22,173 nucleotides of DNA from DASPFV01 sp035620975. Its GTDB lineage: Bacteria; Acidobacteriota; Vicinamibacteria; Vicinamibacterales; 2-12-FULL-66-21. The position numbers were made by a program, and so were the translations under genes. Shown here one piece after another: positions 1 through 8,279 of the stretch; the stretch's first letter is position 1, and each line of letters opens with the position of its first letter. The stretch lies in NCBI GenBank assembly GCA_035620975.1, contig DASPFV010000094.1:1-22173 (forward strand), written 5' to 3'. The notes beneath the pieces were generated by a model. The model had not been told where the DNA came from. It made no database searches and saw nothing but the letters and a program-made list of their open reading frames with translations.

Positions 1-228
1 GGAAGAGAAGGGCTCGAGCTGATAGGCCCCGCGGGTGATCTCGTCAATCAGGGCCAGCTGCGCCTGCTGCCCGACTCGACTGGCGATCAGGTAGTCCAGT
101 TCAGCGAGAACGAACGGTGAGAGGACGCGTGGGGGCCGCGACGCGACGAGGGAGGCGACTGCCCGGCCGTGCAGCGTTTCGTTGGCGTCGAGCGCCGCGT
201 ACAGCCCGCCAGTGTCCAGCACGATCAC
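1..228 (-). CDS. VapC-like PIN-domain toxin, C-terminus cut by window edge
   Basis: PIN-domain ribonucleases of this family are the toxins of VapBC modules and cleave RNA using a cluster of acidic residues. The first 76 codons are present, reading MIVLDTGGLYAALD at the N-terminus, with the conserved first acidic residue D5 and a second one at E43 in SPFVLAELDYL. The remaining catalytic acids would lie beyond base 1, so completeness cannot be judged. The GTG start overlaps the antitoxin stop as GTGA, which implies translational coupling in the usual antitoxin-toxin order. The family call follows from the N-terminal motif, the E43 region and the upstream ribbon-helix-helix gene; the RNA target is unknown. 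Confidence 0.85.
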   Translation of the reverse strand, partial: MIVLDTGGLYAALDANETLHGRAVASLVASRPPRVLSPFVLAELDYLIASRVGQQAQLALIDEITRGAYQLEPFSS

Positions 229-446
229 CGGAGACCGAAGCCCTGCAGCGCCTGTTCGACGGCCTCGGCGATCGAGGGGCCGGTCGAGCGGAACAGCGGC
301 AGTCTCGGAACCGGCACGGCGGTTTCGCCCGCGAGCCGCCCGACCGCTTCACGAAGCAGCTCCGCCTCGCTGCACCCGCGCTGCCGGGCGAGCCTCGTCA
401 GCGCGCGCTTGAGCTCGGGCGTGAGGTAAACGGTGGTCTTCTCCAT
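225..446 (-). CDS. VapB/CopG-like ribbon-helix-helix antitoxin
   Basis: This 73-residue protein begins MEKTTVYLTPELKRAL, the beta strand and first helix of a ribbon-helix-helix DNA-binding domain, followed by a second helix around residues 24-40. The C-terminal part (residues 41-73) is the expected toxin-binding tail. Such proteins bind and neutralise the partner PIN toxin and repress their own promoter. The gene overlaps the toxin start by 4 nt. AT-rich sequence just upstream carries the hexamer CCATAC twice, 16 bp apart (443-448 and 459-464), a plausible autoregulatory site. The only purine-rich stretch before the ATG is directly adjacent to it, so a ribosome site is unclear. Confidence 0.85.
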   Translation of the reverse strand: MEKTTVYLTPELKRALTRLARQRGCSEAELLREAVGRLAGETAVPVPRLPLFRSTGPSIAEAVEQALQGFGLR

Positions 447-540
447 ACCCTACATATACCATACGTTTGGCATTCAAAGGGTGGCATGAGGGTCGCAAGC
501 TCCCCTTCGCGGCGGAGCCGCGAGGAATGGTCGGCTCCCC

Positions 541-1263
541 CTACTTCTGCGCGGTCACCGTCAGGTTGCGCGCATGGGCGACCGTCCCCGGCCCCAGCCA
601 CAGCGCGATGCCGCCCTTGCCTTGCGCCCCCGATTTGACGTCGTTGACGATGAGCGACGGCTGTTCCTGGTCGTGGACATAGAGGCGGGCCCGCTCGCCG
701 CTGACTTCGATCTTCACTTTCGTCCATGCGCCGGGCACCAGGTCGGCGTACGACTCGTACCGGCCCGGGGTCTCCTTGCGCAGCCGGAACCAGGGCCAGT
801 CGGGATGCGAGATGTACTGGAGGGAGTGATTGCGCCGCTCCTGATCGTCGGCGCGGCCGTTCGTGGGGCGCAGATAGAACGCGTCGTAGGTCTTCAGGTC
901 CGGCTGCACCCGGAACGCGATGCCCACGAAGCCGCGGGCGCCCTCAGGCGCGCCAGGAGCGGGCTGGCCGGCAATCTCGGCTTCGATCAGCCCGCTGGCG
1001 AACTCGATCCCCTCGATGACCGCGAGCTGCTCGGCATCAGCCGGAGCGGAGCCGGCCTGGGGCGCGACGGTCAGCCTGATTCCCTTGCGGCCCTGCAGCT
1101 CGGCTGCCACGGCGGAGACGTTGTGCAGCCGCAGCCCGGCTGCCGACTCGAGCGCGTACTGCTTCGCCTGCGCCCTCGCGGTGGCTGTGGCGAGCATGGC
1201 GGCAGCGAGCACGAGCGCGAAGCCGGAGAGTGTCAGGCGAATCCGAACCGATGTCGAAGTCAT
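541..1263 (-). CDS. Exported lectin-like (concanavalin A/DUF1080-like fold) protein
   Basis: The protein has 240 residues. Residues 1-31 form a signal peptide ending TATARA before QA. The mature part resembles the DUF1080/LamG-like jelly-roll family: it contains GFVGIAFRVQ, DAFYLRPTNG, PGAWTKVKIEVSGERARLYV and KGGIALWLGPG, in the order usual for that fold. Members bind or process carbohydrates outside the cytoplasm; no catalytic residue can be assigned here, so a binding or structural role is as likely as hydrolysis. The ATG lies three bases after the stop of the upstream ADOP permease and has an AGGAG ribosome site about 7 nt ahead, so it is probably the last gene of the PadR-permease operon. 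Confidence 0.72.
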   Translation of the reverse strand: MTSTSVRIRLTLSGFALVLAAAMLATATARAQAKQYALESAAGLRLHNVSAVAAELQGRKGIRLTVAPQAGSAPADAEQLAVIEGIEFASGLIEAEIAGQPAPGAPEGARGFVGIAFRVQPDLKTYDAFYLRPTNGRADDQERRNHSLQYISHPDWPWFRLRKETPGRYESYADLVPGAWTKVKIEVSGERARLYVHDQEQPSLIVNDVKSGAQGKGGIALWLGPGTVAHARNLTVTAQK

Positions 1264-1266
1264 GAA

Positions 1267-3939
1267 TCACTCCTGTCGCAGCAGCTGGGCGGGGTCGATG
1301 GCCAGGGCGCGCCGCGCGGGCACGTAGCAGGCCGTCATCGCGACGAGCGCGAGGGACGTCGCCGTGACGGCCAGTGTCACGGGGTCGGTGGGCGTTACGC
1401 CGACGAGCACGCCGCGAATCACGCCGCTGCCCGCGTAGACGCCGGGAACGGCGAGCAGCACGCCGAGCCCCACGAGCACCGCGCCTTCCCCGACGACCAG
1501 CCGCAGCACGCGCCGGGCGTCGGCGCCGAGCGCCAGCCGGACCGCGAGCTCGTGACGACGGCGCGTCACCGACCCGGCGACGACGCTGAACAGGCCCATG
1601 CCCGCGAGCAGCAGCGCGCCGGCCGCGAAAGCCGCGATCAGGACGGCGCTGGTCCGATGGTGGCGCACCGCATTTCCGACGATCTCCTCCATCGTCCGTT
1701 CGTCACCGACGGCGACCCTCGGGTCGAGGCGGCGTACGGCGGATCGCACGTCGGGAAGAATCGCACGCGGCTCGCGAATGGTCCGCATGGCGAAGAAGAG
1801 CGGACGAACGCCGAAGTCCTCGGCGCGGGCGAAGATCAGCGGCCGGCCGTTCCGGTGCAGATCGTGGAGCCTCGGGTGATCGACCACGCCGACGATTGTA
1901 AGCGGGCGATCGCCGAGCCTGAGCTCGACGCCAAGCGGAGTGCCCCGGGGGAAGAGCTGCCTCGCCAGCAGGCTGTCGATCATCACTTCCGGGACGCCGG
2001 CACGGCGCGTCGGCTCGAAGGTCCGCCCGGCAAGCACTCGCATGCCCATCACCTCGACGTAGCCGGCGCGGGCGGCCACGACGTCGACCAGAATCCTGTC
2101 TCGCTCCGCGTCGCCGGTGTTGCCGGGCGCACCGGGGATGCCGACGCGCGTCTGCCCCACCGGGCCGACGAGCGGCAGTGACGAGGCGGCGCCGACGCCG
2201 ACCACGCCGGGGATCGCCGCCAGCGCGGTCTGCACCCGATCCTGGAAGGCGGCGGCGTCGGCCAGGCGCGGGAAGAACTCGGGTGGTGTCCGCACGCGCA
2301 CCGTGAGCAGGCCGTCCGCGTTGAACCCCGGGTCGACGTGGAGCAGCCGGTCGAAGCTGCGCAGGACGAGGGCGGCCGCGCTGAGCAGCACGACCGAGAG
2401 CGCAACCTGCGCGACGACCATGCTGCGCCCGAGTCCGCGGTGACCACCGCCGCCGCGCACGGCACTGCTCGCCAGGAGCCGCGCCAGGGAGGCGCGGACG
2501 GCCCAGCGCGCGGGAAGCGCCGCCGAGAGGGTGCCGAGCGCGCCGCCGAGGGCGACGATCGTGACCGCGATGCCCCAGTCGACGCCAATGGTCTCCCGGC
2601 GCGGCAGGTCGAGCGGCGCCAGTGCCACGAGGGCGTGCGTGCCCCAGCGCGCCAGGATCACACCCAGCGTGCCGCCGGCCAGCCCGAGGAACGTGCCCTC
2701 CAGCAGGGTCGCCCGCGCGATGGCCCCGCTGTTGGCGCCCAGCGCCCGCGAGACTGCCAGCTCGTGCTCGCGTTGGGCGGTTCTCCCGAGCAGGACCGAC
2801 GCAAGATTGACGAGCAGCATGATGGCGAGCACGATCCCGGCAGCCCCGAGCACCAGGAGCGCCGGACGGACCCTCGCGACGACGTCGGCCTTCAGCCCGG
2901 CGGGATACAGCGTCAGGCCACGGCTTCCGAAATGCGCGGCGTCAATGGACCGTCCCACGCCGGCGACGGCAGCCTCGACTTCCTGCCTCGAGGCACCGGG
3001 ACGCACACGTATCAGCCCCGAGTAACCCGGCTGGTCGGGGTTGGTTTCGGCAAGGACGACTTCGAACGTCGTGAACGCGTCCACGCGCTGCGGCGATCCG
3101 ATCGCGTCGTTCCGCACGAACGAGAAGTCGGGGGGCATCACGCCGACAACGGTGTACGGCCGTCCATTCAGGCGTATCGCGGCGCCCACCAGGGCCGGAT
3201 CCGCACCGAGCCGGTTCCACAGCCCATGCGAGAGCACGATGACGCCCGGCCGGCCGGGCCCCACTTCGTCGGGCGCAAACCCGCGGCCGATCGCCGGCTC
3301 GACGCCGAGCAGCTCGAACAGGTTGGGCGAGCTGACCGTCACGGCGATCTCCATCGGATCGCTGCCTTCACGCAGCGAGAACACGCCGCCCAGAAAGGGC
3401 TGGAGCGCGGCGGCCTGTTCGATTGGCCCCGCCGCCTGCTGGAGCGCGGCGACGTCGCTTCCCGCGAGGGCCCCGCGCTTGAGGTCGACGATCCCCCCGT
3501 AGTCGCGCCAGACGAAGTACAAATCCCCGGGATCGCGATACGGCATCGGCTCGATGAGGATCTTGTGCACGGCCGTGTACGCGACCCCAACCATGCCGAG
3601 ACCGACCGTCAGCGTGCCCGCGGTCGCGAGGGCGAACATCGGGGCGCGTACGAGCCTGCGCGTGACGAGCTCGACGTCGCGCCCCCAGTTTCCGGGGCGG
3701 CGCCATGCGACTGCTGGACGAACCCGCTCGCCGGGTCCGTTCCGCAGCGCGTCGACCAGCGCGCGCACCCAGAGCAGCGCGAGACCTCTGATGCCCCTGC
3801 GGGCGAACGCCTCACGCGCACGATCGCGGTAGGCTTCCACCAGGGCCTCCCCCATGTCGTCGCGAAAGTCCGGCGGGTAGAGGCCCAGGAGGAGCCTGAA
3901 CCAGCGCTGGGAGATGCTCAGCAGCCGATCGACGCTCAT
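1267..3939 (-). CDS. ADOP-type orphan ABC permease (MacB/FtsX family)
   Basis: This 890-residue inner-membrane protein has the duplicated MacB layout without an ATPase. Residues 1-90 are a soluble prefix of the kind found in acidobacterial orphan permeases. A transmembrane segment lies near 101-124, then a periplasmic MacB-type domain to about 355. FtsX-like helices lie near 359-385, 411-432, 455-480 and 508-528. A second periplasmic domain spans about 540-755, and final helices lie near 763-790, 813-845 and 855-875. Signature pieces include EHELAVSRALGA and RHELAVRLALGA, the cytoplasmic coupling segments of both halves. It overlaps its PadR regulator by ATGA. Substrate and energising ATPase are unknown; family assignment is firm. 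Confidence 0.93.
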   Translation of the reverse strand: MSVDRLLSISQRWFRLLLGLYPPDFRDDMGEALVEAYRDRAREAFARRGIRGLALLWVRALVDALRNGPGERVRPAVAWRRPGNWGRDVELVTRRLVRAPMFALATAGTLTVGLGMVGVAYTAVHKILIEPMPYRDPGDLYFVWRDYGGIVDLKRGALAGSDVAALQQAAGPIEQAAALQPFLGGVFSLREGSDPMEIAVTVSSPNLFELLGVEPAIGRGFAPDEVGPGRPGVIVLSHGLWNRLGADPALVGAAIRLNGRPYTVVGVMPPDFSFVRNDAIGSPQRVDAFTTFEVVLAETNPDQPGYSGLIRVRPGASRQEVEAAVAGVGRSIDAAHFGSRGLTLYPAGLKADVVARVRPALLVLGAAGIVLAIMLLVNLASVLLGRTAQREHELAVSRALGANSGAIARATLLEGTFLGLAGGTLGVILARWGTHALVALAPLDLPRRETIGVDWGIAVTIVALGGALGTLSAALPARWAVRASLARLLASSAVRGGGGHRGLGRSMVVAQVALSVVLLSAAALVLRSFDRLLHVDPGFNADGLLTVRVRTPPEFFPRLADAAAFQDRVQTALAAIPGVVGVGAASSLPLVGPVGQTRVGIPGAPGNTGDAERDRILVDVVAARAGYVEVMGMRVLAGRTFEPTRRAGVPEVMIDSLLARQLFPRGTPLGVELRLGDRPLTIVGVVDHPRLHDLHRNGRPLIFARAEDFGVRPLFFAMRTIREPRAILPDVRSAVRRLDPRVAVGDERTMEEIVGNAVRHHRTSAVLIAAFAAGALLLAGMGLFSVVAGSVTRRRHELAVRLALGADARRVLRLVVGEGAVLVGLGVLLAVPGVYAGSGVIRGVLVGVTPTDPVTLAVTATSLALVAMTACYVPARRALAIDPAQLLRQE

Positions 3940-4301
3940 TTCGCACCCCTCGGCAGCAGACCGCCGTGCCGGGCGGCCTGCGTCAGCAGTTCCAGGCGTT
4001 CGGCTTCGGCGCGCGCGGCGCGCCGGCCCGCGTCGGTGATCCGGTAGTAATTGCGGCGCTCGTCGGCGGCATCCGCGGCGCGCCGCCGCGCCGCCCCTTC
4101 GATCAGCCCGCTCTCGACCATGCGCGCCAGCGCGCGGTACATCGTGCCGAGATCGGGCACCGACGTCTCGCCGCGGGCCTCGATATCCTGGATGATCCCG
4201 TATCCGTGCCGCTCGCCCGCGGCCAGGCTGAGCAGGATGTGGAACTCGACCGCGCGCAAGGGGGCCAGGTCGGGCGAGCGGCGGCTTCGATCAGATCCCA
4301 T
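3936..4301 (-). CDS. PadR-family transcriptional regulator
   Basis: This winged-helix repressor of 121 residues carries the PadR core FHILLSLAAGERHGYGIIQDIE followed by the recognition-helix region DLGTMYRALARMVESGLIE and the wing RRNYYRITDAGRR, with a C-terminal helix for dimerisation. PadR proteins typically repress neighbouring transport genes until a small ligand binds. Its stop overlaps the permease ATG, so the two are co-translated and it very likely regulates that operon and itself. The ATG is preceded by TGAGG at a 7-nt spacing and by a good sigma-70 promoter. Confidence 0.92.
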   Translation of the reverse strand: MGSDRSRRSPDLAPLRAVEFHILLSLAAGERHGYGIIQDIEARGETSVPDLGTMYRALARMVESGLIEGAARRRAADAADERRNYYRITDAGRRAARAEAERLELLTQAARHGGLLPRGAK

Positions 4302-4330
4302 CCTCGGACCTCACATCTATGCTTCACACA

Positions 4331-4359
4331 TATATGCACCACACAGTCATTGAAGTCAA
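4331..4359 (-). promoter_or_regulatory. Sigma-70 promoter of the PadR-ADOP-lectin operon
   Basis: On the minus strand TTGACT (4354-4359) is followed after 17 bases by CATATA (4331-4336). The -10 overlaps the palindrome CATATATG, and just downstream lies the inverted repeat TATG-N7-CATA, a candidate PadR operator. The spacing is optimal; the assignment is by sequence only. Confidence 0.6.
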
Positions 4360-4435
4360 GCCGCCCGCGCTCGCCGTCACGACGGCGTCCCTCGCGCTCG
4401 ATCGTGCTCAAGTCTCGAGCATACGGTTCACTCCA

Positions 4436-4782
4436 GTTGCCCACCCCGCCTGCGCCGGACCCGCGAAGCCATGAAAGGCGCGCCAACGGCGTGGGGCTCC
4501 GGCGGGCCAAGCCCCGCGGTTTCTCTTAAGTTCCCCACCCGGCTGTGCCGGACCCACGACGTCATGAAAGGCGCGCCAAGGGCGCGCCCCGCCGGAGCGG
4601 CCCGCCTCCGCCGCGTAGCGGCTTCGGCGAGGTCTCGCCGGAGCGCCTGCGGCGCGAAGGCGGAAGCGGGGATCGTGGGCCCCCGCGAGCGACGGCGATG
4701 TCGGGGCCCCCGGCGCGCGTTCTTTGCGCGCTGGGGTGAGGTGGGGGGTCCGGCGGGGCGAAGCCCCCCGGTTTCTCTTAAG
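4436..4782. repeat. Two tandem copies of a GC-rich palindromic intergenic repeat
   Basis: Copy 1 (about 4436-4531) and copy 2 (about 4532-4782) share a left end containing GCCGGACCC and CATGAAAGGCGCGCCAA, and a right end containing CCGGCGGG, AAGCCCC and CGGTTTCTCTTAAG. Copy 2 carries roughly 150 extra internal bases full of small hairpins, such as GGCGCGCC-AAG-GGCGCGCC and GGGGCGAAGCCCC, so copy 1 looks internally deleted. No gene is credible inside. The stretch between 4360 and 4435 shows nothing notable. The right end of copy 2 touches the kinase start codon. It is probably a dispersed, non-autonomous element; the nature is inferred. Confidence 0.7.
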
Positions 4783-7113
4783 ATGACCAGCATGATCGAC
4801 GTGCGGCTGTCGGCGGCCCTCGCGGACCGATATCGGCTGGAGCGGGTGCTCGGCTCGGGCGGGATGGCCACGGTGTACCTCGCGCACGACCTCCGGCACC
4901 ATCGGGACGTGGCCGTCAAGGTGCTGCACGCGGCTGTCGCGGGGCCCGCGGAGCGGCGCCGGTTCCTGGACGAGATCCGCCTCGCGGCGGGCCTGAACCA
5001 CCCGCACATCCTTCCGCTGTTCGATTCCGGCGACGCCGGCGGGTTCCTGTTCTTCGTGATGCCCGTGATGCAGGGGCAGACGCTGCGCGAGCGGCTCGGG
5101 CGGGAGGCGCCGCTCCCGGTCGGCGACGCCGTCGGCATCGCGATCGATGTCGCCGATGCGCTCGACTACGCGCACCGCCACAACGTGCTGCACCGGGACA
5201 TCAAGCCCGAGAACATCCTGCTGCACGAGGGCCATGCCGCCGTGGCCGACTTCGGCATCGCGAAGGTGGCGTTCGCCGCTGCGGGCGACTCCGATGCCGC
5301 CACCCTCACCGGCGCGGGCCGTCTGATCGGCACGCCGGCGTACATGAGCCCCGAACAAGCCCTCGGTGAAGAGCTCGACGGCCGTAGCGATCTCTTCTCG
5401 CTCGGCTGCGTGCTGTACGAGATGGCCACCGGCCAGGTGGCGTTCACGGGGGCGACGACGCAGGCGGTCATCGCGCGCCGGTTGACGCACTCGCCCGCGC
5501 GCGTGGATACGCTGCGGGCCGAGGTGCCCCGTGAGGTCGCCGACGTGGTGGCACGACTGCTCAAGCCGGCCGCGGCCGACCGGTATCAGACCGGGGCCGA
5601 GGTGACGGCGGCGCTGCGTGCGGCGCCGGGACCCGGCGTCGGGCAGACGCCGATTACGACGCGGGCACCGGTCGTGCCGCTCGAGAAGTCGATCGCCGTC
5701 CTGCCGTTCGTGAACATGAGCGCGGATCCCGAGAACGAGTTCTTCAGCGACGGTCTGACCGAGGAGCTCATCATCGATCTCTCACGGGTCCACGCACTGC
5801 GGGTGATCTCGCGGACGTCGTCGATGCAGCAGAAGCACAGCACCCGGAGCCTCAGGGAGATCGGCCGGGAGCTGGGCGTCACCTACCTCCTGACTGGCAG
5901 CGTGCGGAAGGCCGGCACGAACCTGCGCATCACCGCCCAGCTCGTCGACGCGTGCACCGATGCGCAGCTCTGGGGCGAGAAATACAGCGGCACCGCGGAC
6001 GACGTCTTCGACGTCCAGGAACGCGTGTCCCGGGCGATCGTCGACGCCCTCGACGTCACGCTGCGCCCGGAGGAGAGCCAGCGGCTTCGCGACCGGCCGA
6101 TCTCGAACGTACGCGCGTTCGAGCTGTACCTGCAGGCCCGGCAGGAGCTGCGCCAGTACAATGTGGATCGCGCACGCCCGCTCATCGATCGGGCCATCAG
6201 CATCGAGGGGGAGGTCCCCGCCCTGCGCGCGCTGCGCGCCATGTCGGTCATCACCGGCATGCGGGCCGGCCTGCACAGGGACGCGGCGCAGCTGGCCGCC
6301 GCGGAGGCCGAGGCCCGCGCGCTCATCGCGCTGGAGCCAGGGAACGCGCAGGGCCATGCGCTGCTCGGCTACGCCGCCTACGAGCGCGGGGACCTCAGGG
6401 AAGCCGTGAGGGCTCTCCGCCAGGCCCTCGAGCTGGAGCCGGCCGACGAGGACATGCTGTTCCACCTCGGCATCTCGCTCGAGGCCGCCGGCCGCGGCGC
6501 CGAGGCGTTCGAGCTGGGGCAGACGATGATCGCGAACGATCCGCTGTCGCCGATGGCCGGGCTGCTCGCCGGGTCGGCGTCCTGGTTCGTCGGCCGCGCC
6601 GCGGAGGGCATCGGATGGATGGAGCGATCGCTGGAACTGGCTCCGGAGAGCCTGATTCATCACTGGGCCGTCGGTTATCACTACTGTCTGCTCGGCCGCG
6701 CGGGCGAAGGTGAGCGCCACGCCGCCTGGATGCACGATCGTCAGCCTTCGGTGGTCTACAGCCGGCAACTCCGCGCGCTGGTCGCGGCGTTGCAGGGACG
6801 ACTGGACGAGGCGCGGACGATCCTCGCGGCCGTCGACGTGAGCGGGCTCGACGGCCACCAGCTGTTTCACGTCGCCGAGTCCATCATCATGTCGGGCGAC
6901 ACCGTCGGCGGGATGGCCGCCCTGGAGCTCGCCATCGACCGGAGCTTCTGTCCCTACGATTTCATTGCCGTGCACTGTCCGTTCCTCGAACCGCTGCGGC
7001 GCGAGGCCGGGTTCACCCGACTGCTCTCGAGGGCGGCACGGCGGGCCGACGAGCTCAGTGAAAGAGGTGCCGGCAACGCCGCGCGGTCTCGAACGGACGA
7101 GGAAGCCGGGTGA
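4783..7113 (+). CDS. Ser/Thr protein kinase with TolB/FlgO-like domain and TPR tail
   Basis: The 776-residue product starts with a complete Hanks-type kinase domain: glycine loop LGSGGMATVY at 23-32, ATP-binding K46, E64 in helix C, catalytic HRDIKPEN with D139 and N144, DFG at 156-158, and SPEQ closing the activation segment near 189-192. From about 302 (SIAVLPFVNMSADPENEFFSDG) to 430 there is the TolB/FlgO-like domain that commonly accompanies such kinases and CadC-type regulators. The remainder (about 440-770) is helical TPR-like repeats. No membrane helix links the domains, so it is probably cytosolic. The ATG at 4783 was chosen because upstream sequence is repeat DNA; 4792 is an alternative. 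No strong ribosome site is visible. Confidence 0.93.
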   Translation: MTSMIDVRLSAALADRYRLERVLGSGGMATVYLAHDLRHHRDVAVKVLHAAVAGPAERRRFLDEIRLAAGLNHPHILPLFDSGDAGGFLFFVMPVMQGQTLRERLGREAPLPVGDAVGIAIDVADALDYAHRHNVLHRDIKPENILLHEGHAAVADFGIAKVAFAAAGDSDAATLTGAGRLIGTPAYMSPEQALGEELDGRSDLFSLGCVLYEMATGQVAFTGATTQAVIARRLTHSPARVDTLRAEVPREVADVVARLLKPAAADRYQTGAEVTAALRAAPGPGVGQTPITTRAPVVPLEKSIAVLPFVNMSADPENEFFSDGLTEELIIDLSRVHALRVISRTSSMQQKHSTRSLREIGRELGVTYLLTGSVRKAGTNLRITAQLVDACTDAQLWGEKYSGTADDVFDVQERVSRAIVDALDVTLRPEESQRLRDRPISNVRAFELYLQARQELRQYNVDRARPLIDRAISIEGEVPALRALRAMSVITGMRAGLHRDAAQLAAAEAEARALIALEPGNAQGHALLGYAAYERGDLREAVRALRQALELEPADEDMLFHLGISLEAAGRGAEAFELGQTMIANDPLSPMAGLLAGSASWFVGRAAEGIGWMERSLELAPESLIHHWAVGYHYCLLGRAGEGERHAAWMHDRQPSVVYSRQLRALVAALQGRLDEARTILAAVDVSGLDGHQLFHVAESIIMSGDTVGGMAALELAIDRSFCPYDFIAVHCPFLEPLRREAGFTRLLSRAARRADELSERGAGNAARSRTDEEAG

Positions 7114-8255
7114 ACCTCGATCGACTGCGACGCGCGGCGGTCGCGCAGACCCTCTTCCCGCCTTCGACCCTGCAGGCCGCGCTGGATGCGCTGGGCTTCG
7201 TGCAGGCGGATCCCATCAGGGCACCGGCGCGTGCCCAGGACCTCACGCTCCGCCATCGCGTCGCCGGCTACCGCTCGGGCGATCTCGAGCGGCTGTATCC
7301 GCAACTCGACGTCCACGAGGACGTCTTCGTGAACTACGGCTTCGTGACGAGCGCGGTGCAGAAGCTGATGCACCCGCGTGGCGGTCCGGCACCGTGGACA
7401 CGCGCGCGCGGAAGGTACGTGCGGGGCGTGCTGAGCTTCGTCCGGGCTCGCGGCGTCGTCCACCCGCGCGAGGTCGACGAGCACTTCTCGCACGGGACGG
7501 TCACCAACTACTGGGGCGGCTCCTCGAGCGCGACCACGCATCTGCTGGACGCGATGCACTACCGCGGGCTGCTGCGCGTGGTGGGCCGCGAGGCGGGCAT
7601 ACGGATCTACGCCGTCCACGAGCACGAGGCGGAGCCGCGCGATCCGGCGGGCCGCCGGTCGCGCCTCGACGCGCTGGTCGACGTGCTCGCGCGGAGCTAC
7701 GCGCCCCTGCCCGGGCCGACCCTGTCGAGCCTCGTGAGACGGCTGCGCTACGCCGTGCCGCAGTGGTCCGGCGAGCTGGACGCCACGCTTCAGCGCGCCA
7801 GACGCCGGCTGGCCCGCACGCGCATCGACGGCGTGGAGTGGTACTGGCCCGCGGAGCCGGAAGGCTCCACCGACGCGGCCCGGGACGATCAGGTGCGCCT
7901 GCTCACGCCGTTCGATCCCATCGTGTGGGACCGTCGCCGTTTCGAGCTGCTCTGGGGATGGGAATATCGGTTCGAGGCGTACACGCCGGCCGCGAAGCGC
8001 AGGCTCGGGTACTACGCGCTGCCGCTGCTGTGGCGCGACCACGTCATCGGCTGGGCCAACGTAGCAGTGGACGACGGGACCGTTCAGCCCGACCTGGGAT
8101 ATATCGCGGCGCGTCCGCCGCGCGATCGCGGCTTCCGCCGCGCGCTCGACGAGGAGGTGGATCGCCTGCGGGACTTCCTGGGCCTCGGACCAGGAGAACG
8201 TCGGCCCGCAGCGCGTGCTTCGAGGCGCGCCGGCTCGATCGGGGCCGAAGCCTGA
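7110..8255 (+). CDS. YcaQ/AlkX-type winged-helix DNA glycosylase (HTH_42 family)
   Basis: The 381-residue protein belongs to the HTH_42 family that includes E. coli YcaQ, which unhooks DNA interstrand crosslinks and excises alkylated bases. The family's catalytic Q-x-D motif is visible in LGFVQADPIRAPARAQDL (Q32, D34). The conserved C-terminal part LLTPFDPIVWDR, FEAYTPAAKRRLGYYALPLLW is also present. Length is slightly below the roughly 410 residues of YcaQ. The GTG start overlaps the kinase stop as GTGA and has GAGGAA 6 nt ahead, so it is translationally coupled to the kinase. Glycosylase activity is inferred from motif conservation; exact lesion specificity is unknown. Confidence 0.88.
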   Translation: MNLDRLRRAAVAQTLFPPSTLQAALDALGFVQADPIRAPARAQDLTLRHRVAGYRSGDLERLYPQLDVHEDVFVNYGFVTSAVQKLMHPRGGPAPWTRARGRYVRGVLSFVRARGVVHPREVDEHFSHGTVTNYWGGSSSATTHLLDAMHYRGLLRVVGREAGIRIYAVHEHEAEPRDPAGRRSRLDALVDVLARSYAPLPGPTLSSLVRRLRYAVPQWSGELDATLQRARRRLARTRIDGVEWYWPAEPEGSTDAARDDQVRLLTPFDPIVWDRRRFELLWGWEYRFEAYTPAAKRRLGYYALPLLWRDHVIGWANVAVDDGTVQPDLGYIAARPPRDRGFRRALDEEVDRLRDFLGLGPGERRPAARASRRAGSIGAEA

Positions 8256-8262
8256 CGCCCCG
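8240..8262. terminator. Possible hairpin between convergent genes
   Basis: CGGGGC (8240-8245) pairs with GCCCCG (8257-8262) across the end of the YcaQ-type gene, in a gap of only 24 bases to the convergent gene. There is no T-tract, so an intrinsic terminator is only a possibility. Confidence 0.25.
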
Positions 8263-8279
8263 GGCCTCGAGCCGCTCTC

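Noticed and set aside
574..2181. Long plus-strand open frame opposite the lectin-like and permease genes
   Set aside because: Low-complexity Arg/Gly/Asp/His-rich translation with no domain; it is antisense to well-supported genes and arises from extreme GC content.
2338..4047. 569-codon plus-strand open frame opposite the ADOP permease and PadR
   Set aside because: Biased composition without motifs; the minus-strand frames carry clear family signatures.
4471..4782. N-terminal extension of the kinase by 104 codons
   Set aside because: The extension translates the tandem repeat copies and has no family match; the kinase domain starts normally from 4783.
4408..5490. 360-codon minus-strand open frame across the repeat and kinase
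   Set aside because: Antisense to the kinase domain; its C-terminal end only reads the repeat units.
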